Positions 19,141-26,851 of a stretch of DNA of 64,000 nucleotides are shown here, piece by piece. Source of the DNA: Streptomyces sp. SID13031. GTDB lineage: Bacteria > Actinomycetota > Actinomycetes > Propionibacteriales > Kribbellaceae. The translations under genes and the position numbers were made by a program. How positions within the stretch are numbered: the first letter of the stretch is position 1; each line of letters starts with the position of its first letter. The notes beneath the pieces were generated by a model. It was not told the DNA's origin. It ran no database searches and saw only the letters and a list, made by a program, of their open reading frames with translations. Where the stretch lies: NCBI RefSeq assembly GCF_010548305.1, contig NZ_JAAGLV010000025.1, forward strand, positions 62,001 through 126,000, given 5' to 3'.

Positions 19141-19961
19141 GCAGCCTGACCACCGACCGGATCCGCGACCACGCCACCAAGCTCGGACTGACCCACCTCA
19201 CCGAAGTCGTCACCCAGCTCGTCGAACGACCAGAGAACGCGCAGATGGGCTACCTCGACTTCGTCGACCTCCTCCTCGAAGAAGAACTCGGCCTGCGCGA
19301 GGGCCGCCGGTTCCGCAACGCACTCAAGCTATCCGGGCTGCCACACCACAAGAGCCTGGACGACTTCGACTTCGCGTTCCAGCCCGACCTCGACGCCCGC
19401 AAGGTCCGCGACCTGGCCACCCTCGAGTTCGTGAAAGCGAAGTCCAACGTCGTCCTGCTCGGACCGCCCGGGGTCGGCAAGACCATGCTCGCCGTCGCGC
19501 TCGCCATCGGAGCCTGCCAGGCACGGTTCTCCATCTACTTCACCACCCTGGACGACCTGGTCCGCCGGCTCCGCGCCGCCGAGGCCACCGGCCGGTTCAA
19601 GCGGCAACTCCAGGTCTACCTCCGCCCTGCCGTCCTCGTCGTGGACGAAGTTGGCTACCTCCCGCTCGACCAGGCCAAGGCCAACATGGTGTTCCAGCTC
19701 GTCTCCCGCCGCTACGAACGCGGCACGATGATCATCACGTCCCACAAGTCCTTCGCCGAATGGGGCGGCGTCCTCGGCGACGACGTCCTAGCCACCGCCA
19801 TCCTCGACCGGCTCCTCCACCACTGCGACGTCCTCAACATCAACAGCCCCAGCTACCGGCTCAAAGACCGCCTCAACCTCGTCACCGGAGGCGAATCCAT
19901 GCCACGATCACCACGCCGAGACCGACACATCAGGTCGTACACCAACCGACATACGAGGTAG
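19137..19961 (+). CDS. istB: IstB-like transposition helper ATPase
   Basis: 274 residues. AAA+ ATPase of the IstB/DnaC type with Walker A LLGPPGVGKTML, Walker B VLVVDEVGYLPL and sensor region MIITSHKSFAEWG. The N-terminal helical domain (HLTEVVTQL to LREGRRFRNALKLSGLP) is present. The gene looks full length and intact. It would assist IstA in target selection, but its partner is broken. The GTG start overlaps the preceding ORF's stop. Confidence 0.92.
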   Translation: MSSLTTDRIRDHATKLGLTHLTEVVTQLVERPENAQMGYLDFVDLLLEEELGLREGRRFRNALKLSGLPHHKSLDDFDFAFQPDLDARKVRDLATLEFVKAKSNVVLLGPPGVGKTMLAVALAIGACQARFSIYFTTLDDLVRRLRAAEATGRFKRQLQVYLRPAVLVVDEVGYLPLDQAKANMVFQLVSRRYERGTMIITSHKSFAEWGGVLGDDVLATAILDRLLHHCDVLNINSPSYRLKDRLNLVTGGESMPRSPRRDRHIRSYTNRHTR

Positions 19962-20089
19962 TACGCCGACAACGAGGGGATAGCGCCGCGCCGGTAGGCA
20001 AGCTCCAAGGCAGCTGGGACTCGGGAGTCGGGCGCGTGCCTCACCTGGCGTTCGAGGGAACTGCGACCAAGGTCGAGAAGCGCCCTTCA
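19962..20089. other. Right flank of the IS21 remnant
   Basis: About 130 bases between istB and the stop of the class I terpene synthase. No terminator hairpin or clear terminal repeat was recognised. Confidence 0.3.
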
Positions 20090-20992
20090 TCACGACAGGT
20101 GGAACTGTCCGTTTGACGCGTAATATCCGGTGACCCAGTAGATCAGCCGACGAATTCCAATGGCGGTTTGCACACCAGAGGCTATCAACGGCTTCAGAAC
20201 GGAACTGCAAGAGTCGACATGAAAATTGATTTGCTTGGTGACCCAGACCGGGTCTGCACCCAACATCATGATGTTCAGCGGCGCAAAGTCATCACGCTCG
20301 TGGCTACGGCCATACAGATCGTTGGCCAAACGTCCAGCCAGGCTGTAGTGCCTGAGCGCGATCCTAATTCGACACAGCCACGGCAGAATATCACGGTCCT
20401 CCGTCAATATTAGCCTGCCCAAGTGAATGAAGTCCCCACCAAATGACCACCTGGCGTAACGGAGATATTCGTCGATGCTGGGAGGGGCTTTGCCGCAGCG
20501 TATGTCAATTCCCGCAATCCGTTCATAGAGCGTCGCATCCAGATTTCGATCAAACGCCTCCCGCCATAGCGATCCGACTGCGTGGAACAGCGGACGTTGA
20601 GACAGATCCCGGCGGATCTCACAGAGCAACGTCGCGAATTCGTCACCGTGGCCCAATCTCGCGCCATCAGCGATAGCGCGATAGCGCGCTTGGACCCCTT
20701 CGAACTCCGACATGGACATGGCACTCCGATCGAGTATGTGGTCGCCAGCGAGGAACCACATCGTTGACTTTGCACCCCGGACTAAATCATCTGTCGCCAT
20801 GCCCGGCCACGAAAATGAATGCGCGACCCCGACTGGAACCACATAGGGCAATATACTTGGATATGGCGTAGCCCACTCCTCAAGCGCCCTAGTCAACTGG
20901 GTGACTCGAATTCCTATCGGAAGGAACGAGGACACCTCCGCCGCCATATCGATTTCGTCATTCAACCGGACCTCCACGTGGATATTCGTCAT
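20090..20992 (-). CDS. Class I terpene synthase (probable diterpene synthase)
   Basis: 300 residues of the alpha-domain terpene synthase fold. The metal-binding motif is non-canonical: FLAGDHILD has Asp84 and Asp88 (DxxxD) where DDxxD is usual. The second motif RLANDLYGRSHERDD gives Asn224 and Glu232, with Gly at the central Ser/Thr position of NSE. Such variation is common among bacterial class I enzymes that ionise copalyl-type diphosphates. The SD sequence GTAGGAGG overlaps the P450 stop 12 bases upstream, so it is the last gene of the core operon. Next to a class II cyclase it probably takes the bicyclic diphosphate and makes a labdane-related olefin or alcohol. The product cannot be predicted. 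Confidence 0.8.
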   Translation of the reverse strand: MTNIHVEVRLNDEIDMAAEVSSFLPIGIRVTQLTRALEEWATPYPSILPYVVPVGVAHSFSWPGMATDDLVRGAKSTMWFLAGDHILDRSAMSMSEFEGVQARYRAIADGARLGHGDEFATLLCEIRRDLSQRPLFHAVGSLWREAFDRNLDATLYERIAGIDIRCGKAPPSIDEYLRYARWSFGGDFIHLGRLILTEDRDILPWLCRIRIALRHYSLAGRLANDLYGRSHERDDFAPLNIMMLGADPVWVTKQINFHVDSCSSVLKPLIASGVQTAIGIRRLIYWVTGYYASNGQFHLS

Positions 20993-21004
20993 TGCCCAAA
21001 CCTC

Positions 21005-22279
21005 CTACCGCCTGCTCATCTCCATACGCACGTTGCGACCGAGGCCCATCGCTGGCCCGCGTTGTTGCGGGACCCCTTGCTTCGGGTTAGGGCAAACAAA
21101 TACCACCTGCCTCACCATCGCAGCAACGACCATACGAAGCTCCATCATCGCCAGATCGGATCCGAGGCATCGCCGAACGCCTCCACCGAACGGAAAAAAC
21201 TCGGAGGAAGACCGACGTGTCTTCAGAAATCGATCCGCGTCGAAACGCAATGGGCCGGGATAAATATCCGGCTGATGGTGCGCCAAATAGATGCACGGCG
21301 TTATCTTGGTTCCCGCCGGCAGCCCGCGCCCGAAATATTCCCCATCCTCGCCCAGAATGCGGCTTCCCGCAATCGTGGCCGGCGGCGAGATGCGGAGAGA
21401 CTCCCGACACACCGCATCGAGAAGCGGAACGTCTCTGCCGTCGGATCCATCGGAAGTCGTCGACTCAAGTTCTTCTCGAAGATCCGAATTCAATGCGGGG
21501 TTTTGGTCCAGCCAAAATAGTGTCCATGCGATCGCCGATGCTGTCGTCTCGTGTCCGGCAAAGAGAAGGGACATGATCTGGTCGACAAGTTCCTCATCGG
21601 GCAACATACCTAATGCGTGGTCACCCAAAATTAACAACTTGGCAAGACTTAAGTCGCCACTAGATACACAACGGTGCGCTTCAGCGAGCAACTCGCGGCG
21701 CAGTTGAGCTCGTCGATGAATGAACGGCCCCCAGGGCTGTACCAACGAACTCGGACCTCGGAGATAGCGATATGCCAAGGCCTTTCTGCGGGTGCCAAGC
21801 GCGCCATCGACCCAAGCGCCATAGCGATCAAGGATGCTATCGGTGGCACGTTCCCCGCCGACAACTATCCTTCCGACAATGTGCAGTGCAAGGCTTCTCG
21901 CCCAGTCAGCAAGAAGAAGTACAGTCGGTGTCCGAGATAGCTTCTCTATCGCATCGTCTGCAACAGAAGAAATGAGCGCGCGATAACCCATCAAAGAGCG
22001 GCCACGCATGGCCGGACCCAGTACTGCACGATATTCTACGTGGCGCTGGCCGTTAGCGAAGAGCAACGACGAGTTGCCAACCAACGGGCCCAGCGTCTGG
22101 CTACCTTCCGCGCACATTCGGGTGCCAGATCGAAATATCTGACCAACCGAATCCGGATCCCAGACCAGCAAATCGGGGGCCGACCTGTTTCCGAGGTTCA
22201 GTAATCCGACTTGGTCAGGCGGCAGCGAGTCCAGGAATCGCTGACCTCGGAGTGCGAAAAGGAGCCTGTTTCTATTCAC
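21005..22279 (-). CDS. Cytochrome P450 monooxygenase
   Basis: 424-residue soluble bacterial P450. The I-helix reads FAGHETTAS (241-246 for AGHETT), the ExxR motif is CRESLRISPP (Glu293, Arg296), and the heme loop is FFPFGGGVRRCLG with ligand Cys371. It starts at GTG 22279 with a weak SD. It lies between the second P450 (59-base gap) and the class I synthase (12-base gap), so it most likely oxidises the diterpene scaffold. FAGHETT with FGGGVRRC resembles the CYP families related to CYP102/CYP110-like or plant-type enzymes more than CYP105/107; I would not assign a family number. Confidence 0.92.
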   Translation of the reverse strand: MNRNRLLFALRGQRFLDSLPPDQVGLLNLGNRSAPDLLVWDPDSVGQIFRSGTRMCAEGSQTLGPLVGNSSLLFANGQRHVEYRAVLGPAMRGRSLMGYRALISSVADDAIEKLSRTPTVLLLADWARSLALHIVGRIVVGGERATDSILDRYGAWVDGALGTRRKALAYRYLRGPSSLVQPWGPFIHRRAQLRRELLAEAHRCVSSGDLSLAKLLILGDHALGMLPDEELVDQIMSLLFAGHETTASAIAWTLFWLDQNPALNSDLREELESTTSDGSDGRDVPLLDAVCRESLRISPPATIAGSRILGEDGEYFGRGLPAGTKITPCIYLAHHQPDIYPGPLRFDADRFLKTRRSSSEFFPFGGGVRRCLGSDLAMMELRMVVAAMVRQVVFVCPNPKQGVPQQRGPAMGLGRNVRMEMSRR

Positions 22280-22338
22280 AATGCCAACCTAGGTAGCTCA
22301 ATCATGTGGTTTCGCATGGCGGCGGTCGGCCATGCCGA

Positions 22339-23583
22339 TCACCAGCAGACGGGCAGCTCACGTAGTCCGCGAAGCAGCATCGCGGGACGCCAGGCGAGCG
22401 TACTCACAGGCACAGACAGTCGCAAATTCGGCAATCGGGTAAATAGTGCCTCGACCGCTATCCTGCCTTGCATTTTAGCTAGTGGAGCGCCAACGCACCT
22501 ATGGATTCCGTGACCGAAAGCCAAGTGGGACTCTTTACCAATAAGCACATCCAATGTTCGGTTCGGCAATGGGCCCGCCGGATTCCGGTTCGCCGACGCT
22601 AGTGACACGAGAACGACCTGGCCCGCCGGAATGGTCACTGATCCGATGCGTACAGGTTCCACCGTAAAGCGGCGCATTGTAGTCTCGACGGGACTTCGCA
22701 ATCGAAGTGCTTCCTCGATGACGTTCTCTGCTAGGTTCATATCTTTGAGAAGCGGGCCGATCTGCTCACGGTGGGTCAGGAGAAGATAGACACTGTTACC
22801 GATCAGGTGGGCCGCAGTCTCGAAACCAGACACTATAAGCAGAAAAAGTGTGGAGACAAGCTCCTCATCGTCGATTTCGCTCGAGCTTCTTGAGGCGATG
22901 ATCAAGGCGGATATCAGATCGTCCCTACTACTGAGCTTTTGTTTTTCTTTGATGGTGTTGGTCAAATATTCGTTAAGCGAGCGACTGGCTGAGAGTCGGG
23001 TAACTGCGTTCGTTTCGCCGTTGGTGAGATTCTCCGTCCACCTACGTAGGTTTTCGGCGTCCCCAGCAGGGAGGCCAAGAAGCTTGCAAAGCATGCGCAG
23101 AGGCAATGGCAGGGCGAAATCAGTGATCAGGTCCGCGGTGCGATCGGGCGACTGCTCCATGCGGTCAATCAAATCCTCTGCAAGCTGGCTCACCTTCAGG
23201 TCGAGCGAAGCAATCTTCCGCGGGGTGAATTCGCGTGCTATAGCCCGGCGAAGTCGCGTGTGATCGGGTGGATCAGCATTATGCATGTGCTTGCCCATGT
23301 ATATTCTGGTCTCTATCGGCACTCGCGAGGACTCTCGGCCGCCGGGGAGCATGTCGAGGTTCTTCGATAGCCTCAGGTCTGCGAGAGCTTGCTTTGCATC
23401 GGCATAGCGGGTCACCAGCCACACCCTTCCGGCAGGCGTGCTTATCGGGCGAACGGGTCCAATGTAAAGCTCCGGATTGTAGTACGGCCCAGGATCTGTG
23501 AGGAATTCGGCCTGGTCGACCTCAGAGGACCTCTTCATGACGGAATACAGTTCATGTGGAATGCGCTCCAGTTTCCGGCTCAT
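22339..23583 (-). CDS. Cytochrome P450 monooxygenase, CYP105/107-like
   Basis: About 414 residues. Hallmarks are HMHNADPPDHTRLRR (the class II bacterial PPDHTRLR block), I-helix IVSGFETAAH, ExxR in EEALRLRSP, and heme loop FGHGIHRCVGAPLA with Cys363. In the I-helix the second threonine is replaced by Ala (ETA), which is tolerated in some P450s. The ATG at 23583 is used; the frame is open to a TTG at 23598. Either start lies inside the 3' end of the class II cyclase gene (32-47 base overlap), so the two are coupled. Likely role: second oxidation of the diterpene. Confidence 0.92.
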   Translation of the reverse strand: MSRKLERIPHELYSVMKRSSEVDQAEFLTDPGPYYNPELYIGPVRPISTPAGRVWLVTRYADAKQALADLRLSKNLDMLPGGRESSRVPIETRIYMGKHMHNADPPDHTRLRRAIAREFTPRKIASLDLKVSQLAEDLIDRMEQSPDRTADLITDFALPLPLRMLCKLLGLPAGDAENLRRWTENLTNGETNAVTRLSASRSLNEYLTNTIKEKQKLSSRDDLISALIIASRSSSEIDDEELVSTLFLLIVSGFETAAHLIGNSVYLLLTHREQIGPLLKDMNLAENVIEEALRLRSPVETTMRRFTVEPVRIGSVTIPAGQVVLVSLASANRNPAGPLPNRTLDVLIGKESHLAFGHGIHRCVGAPLAKMQGRIAVEALFTRLPNLRLSVPVSTLAWRPAMLLRGLRELPVCW

Positions 23584-25192
23584 TTTCAGCGCGGGCAATG
23601 AGTGGAATATTTGACATTGCGGCCAATATGTCCGGCTGGCTGATTGCCATATATAGTGAGCTGATCCGCGCCGCCTTTACCACCGCAAGCGGTGTATACA
23701 ATTCCTTGTCGTGCCAGAGCGGCGGATGATCGTCAAGGCCGGTATGTGTAATGAGGAAGCCGGCGCCATGGGCAATAGCGGATTTTATGGCAAGAGACCG
23801 GTTTGGGATCTCCAAAGTGATCAGCGTCCGCACGGCGTAGGCTGTCTCCTCCACGGTGCCCTGCCAGCGCCCCCAAGACCCGTCTATGCGCTGAGTGTCC
23901 AGTATCCATCTCACTGTTCTAGTGAGGGTCGATGTTGCACTTAGCCCTAACCGCACCAGCGAAAGCGTGCAGCACATGGTGGCATAGTAAGGTGAGGCGT
24001 GCCATTTGTCTTGCCATGCGCCATCGCGCCCCTGGACATCTATCAACCAATGCATTACTTTGCTTATTGCGCCGCGCCGTCGACGTTCGGACACCGTTGC
24101 AAACAATCGGCGATCAGGCAGTATATCGAGGATGTGCGCATTGGTACTTGTAGATGGTGTCCGCTCACCCTCGAAGCACTGGAAGTATTCATCGCCCTCA
24201 TAGTGAAAAAGGCAATCCGCGCTATGCGGCGCCCCTAGCTTTGAGAGGGCGTAGAGTGCTCCAGCAGTGTCGTCGGAGTCGGGTGGAAGTCCAAGTCCTG
24301 CTGGCGCGCCCTTGGTCGTGATCGACTGACTCAACTGCCGCAACATACGGGGCGAGACCGACACATCAACAGAGGCGGATGCGAACGATGACAGAACCCA
24401 AGCGACCTCGAAGACTGAGATTGGGCTGACGCCTGGGACTGGCCCTCCCAGGCGAGCCTGCGCCTCAACCAGGTAACTGACGGAGGATGAATCACTTTGT
24501 CGAGGGCTGCGCCCGAGCCAGGCCGCGGTGGCAGCCGGGGAACAGCCGACGCTGCCGTTTACTGGGAGGACGAACGATGCGTGGTGCGCACTGTCGCCCA
24601 AGAACTCGAGCGAGTGCCAGAACTTGGGTCCGATCGCGATGCCCCGGCGAGCACGGTCACGAAGTGCGTTGAGTAACTGGTCGTCCATGTGGGAGCGCGC
24701 GACGACGGCATGCGCCGGCATGACGTGCTTTCCTTGAGATCGCAACTCCTCCAGTCGATCATTGACTTCGCTGGCTAACCACGGAACAAGCAACTCCCAT
24801 GCAATCATATCGGGCTCATCCGGTGCTGACGGAGAATTGTGGGAAGCTGCTAGTGATCTCAATCCCAGATCTATAGCCTCTCGACAAACAGGATCCGCGT
24901 CGTCGTCACGCCTGAATTCGACCAGCAGTGCCTCGATCGCACTTAAAGTGGGGGCAAGGGTGTAGCCAGCAGGACCGCCCCACGTACCGTCATCTTGTTG
25001 GCGGTCGATCAAGAATCGCACACGGCTGGCGTGCCCATCGAGCCACGGGGCAGACGAGACTAGGCGGGCTGACTCATAGACGGAGGGCGAAACGAGGCTG
25101 CCTGCTTCGGCGGCCAGCTCGTCGACGAGCTGCTGTGCCTCGTTGGCCAGTGTCGTGCGATGGTGGACAGCTTGGTAACTGCATTGCTCCAT
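23552..25192 (-). CDS. Class II diterpene cyclase (copalyl diphosphate synthase-like)
   Basis: Squalene-cyclase-fold protein of about 546 residues that protonates GGPP to a bicyclic labdadienyl/copalyl-type diphosphate. The class II acid motif DxDD is present as LPPDSDDTAGALYALS (Asp305, Asp307, Asp308 from this start). QW-like repeats RQQDDGTWGG and QRIDGSWGRW are present. The ATG at 25192 is chosen because AGAAGGG lies five to six bases upstream; the frame is open to 25243. It heads the operon class II cyclase, P450, P450, class I synthase. A class II plus class I pair is the defining set for labdane-related diterpenoids. Stereochemistry cannot be read. Confidence 0.9.
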   Translation of the reverse strand: MEQCSYQAVHHRTTLANEAQQLVDELAAEAGSLVSPSVYESARLVSSAPWLDGHASRVRFLIDRQQDDGTWGGPAGYTLAPTLSAIEALLVEFRRDDDADPVCREAIDLGLRSLAASHNSPSAPDEPDMIAWELLVPWLASEVNDRLEELRSQGKHVMPAHAVVARSHMDDQLLNALRDRARRGIAIGPKFWHSLEFLGDSAHHASFVLPVNGSVGCSPAATAAWLGRSPRQSDSSSVSYLVEAQARLGGPVPGVSPISVFEVAWVLSSFASASVDVSVSPRMLRQLSQSITTKGAPAGLGLPPDSDDTAGALYALSKLGAPHSADCLFHYEGDEYFQCFEGERTPSTSTNAHILDILPDRRLFATVSERRRRGAISKVMHWLIDVQGRDGAWQDKWHASPYYATMCCTLSLVRLGLSATSTLTRTVRWILDTQRIDGSWGRWQGTVEETAYAVRTLITLEIPNRSLAIKSAIAHGAGFLITHTGLDDHPPLWHDKELYTPLAVVKAARISSLYMAISQPDILAAMSNIPLIARAENEPETGAHST

Positions 25193-25312
25193 GGCAGCCC
25201 TTCTATCCATTCGGGTCGATCGCAACGAGATCCGGCGAGTCATCGGAGCCTGCCTAGCGTTATCCCGCGGCGCCGCTTCGACGTTGACATCTCAGGTGCC
25301 GTGTCACATGAG

Positions 25313-25337
25313 GGACTCCCCCTAACCTGCCCCCTAG
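25313..25337 (-). promoter_or_regulatory. CTAGGGGG direct repeat upstream of diterpene cyclase operon
   Basis: On the minus strand: TAGGGGG, CAGGT, TAGGGGG, then AGTCC. Two identical heptamers are 12 bases apart, 121 bases before the cyclase ATG. The best match is the pair at 28081 upstream of the QueA-like gene. Proposed binding site for a shared activator. Confidence 0.55.
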
Positions 25338-25369
25338 AGGTCTAGGTCCGGCGGAGCCGGAGTTTTGGG

Positions 25370-26300
25370 TCAAGTTTCAGGCTGCGAGTCCAGCTTTTTG
25401 GGCGAGGTTGTCGAGGGCGGTCTGGTAGGCGCGGGTGGCTGTGGCGAGTGGGCCTGTGTTGGGGTGGCGAGTTGTGCGAGGCCGGTGCGGAGTAGCCGGT
25501 CGTGAGATTTGGTGAGGAAGAGGACGTGGTGGAGGCCGGTGTCGGTGACGTGGTAGCGGTGGGTGTGGGGGATGCGGGTGATCAGGCCGTGCTCACGGAG
25601 GCGGCGCAGGTCGTAGGTCATCTGGCCGGCGGATACCTGTTCGGGTTGTTTACCGAGTAGTGGTGCGGTGAGTTCGCGCAGGTCGCGGTTGCTGAAACCG
25701 TGGGGCAGTAACGGAAGACCAGTAGGGCGCCGAGCAGGGCATGAGCGCGTGGATCGGCGAAGCGCAGCCCGGCGACGCGTTTGCCGTTGCTGGTGGCGAC
25801 CGGGTCGTTGACGGTGTGGAAGACCTCCGCGCCGCGGGCGGGATCATGGCTGAGTCGTTGGACGCCGAGCAGGCGCCGGTTGGCGGAGAAGCCGATCTCC
25901 CGCAGGGCGGGCAGATTACTCAGCCGTTTCCCGATCTCGAAATCGCGGGTGTCGTTCATGGTGGTCTCGGTTCGTAGCGCCCGGCCTTCCTTGTGGTACT
26001 GCTTGATCGTGGCGTGCTTGTAGTCGACGTGCAGGCTCGGGGTGACTCCTCGGTGATGACGCGGGTGCGGAACCGTCCCGGGGTGGTGCGCGGTCCGGTT
26101 CGTTTGAGTCTGCGGTCGAAGACCAGGCTGACCTGGTCGGGGCGGCCGATGTCGAGGTTGTCGCGGATGACTTGTCCGAAGAAGATCCGTCCCGACACCG
26201 GCCGGTCCAGCATCTGGGTCAAGGAGAACTCGGCCTGCAGGATCTCGGCGATGTCCAACAAGCTGAGCAGATGTACACCGCAGTCGCTCGAGCGACATCC
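25370..26300 (-). pseudogene. Frameshifted conserved actinobacterial ORF with C-terminal winged helix
   Basis: Pieces of one protein lie in three frames. LDRPVSGRIFFGQVIRDNLD is the N-terminal part (near 26200). VDYKHATIKQYHKEGRALRT with EIGFSANRRLLGVQRL follows in a second frame to about 25700. GFSNRDLRELTAPLLG leads into QMTYDLRRLREHGLI in the third, ending at 25370. The last part looks like a winged helix. I know similar uncharacterised proteins from actinomycete genomes, often near mobile DNA, but no function. Its left end abuts a TPR fragment, suggesting it arrived with a rearrangement that cut that gene. Confidence 0.6.
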
Positions 26301-26558
26301 CCACAAAGCTCCAACCGAATCCTGCGGCGACTATATTTTCAGGCACTGGTCGGGCTCGAGGGAGTCGCTCTGGCACGGTTCGACTACCATCGCGCTGAGT
26401 CGATTCTCAGTACGGCGCTATCGATCGGTCACTCAGCAGGAGCCACTCGGCACGAGCGTGCCCGCGCTCACAACGACCTTGCGATGACGTTCAAATACTC
26501 AGGTAATTCCAGCGAGGCGGCCATCCACAACCAACTGGCGCTCGACCTTCTCACCTAG
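26275..26558 (+). pseudogene. TPR-protein fragment (third paralogue)
   Basis: The forward frame ending at 26558 reads YFQALVGLEGVALARFDYHR, AESILSTALSIGHSAG, and then NDLAMTFKYSGNSSEAA. These match NELAVTFKYSGNFDEAA in the intact TPR gene at 3571-4638. Only about 90 residues of the middle remain; both ends are lost. Together with 3571-4638 and 6039-6884 it makes a series of the same family in three states. Confidence 0.65.
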
Positions 26559-26851
26559 CTGCTGGGCGCGCCACCACGCCGAGTTGGCCGCCATACAGCA
26601 AAACCTTGGTGTCCATCTTGGTGAACCTTGCGGTGCTCCGCCGTCGCGCTCACGGAGCTCGCGCGGGTCGAGTAGAGCATAGTACGACCTGGGTGCGCAC
26701 CTGCAGTACGGTCTCGGCGATGGCCAACTCGTAGTCGCGGAAACACAGATGCGGATGTCCATACGTCGATCGGCTGGACTGAGCATCTGTTCGTGACGAC
26801 GAACTCAACGGTCCAGCTTGCGACTCTCGACGACCAGTCTTGCGTCCGGCA
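26559..26851. other. Intergenic, no gene seen
   Basis: About 290 bases between the TPR fragment and the QueA-like gene's stop. No family resemblance, RNA or hairpin recognised. Confidence 0.35.

Larger units (their letters stand above)
18046..19961 (+). mobile_element. IS21-family element, 5'-truncated
   Basis: Contains the C-terminal part of istA (frameshifted), a small ORF and an apparently intact istB, in the order and with the overlaps of IS21 elements. The N-terminal part of istA, and with it the left end, is missing. I did not find terminal inverted repeats. The element separates the dxs operon from the class I terpene synthase. Without an intact IstA it cannot move on its own. Confidence 0.8.
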
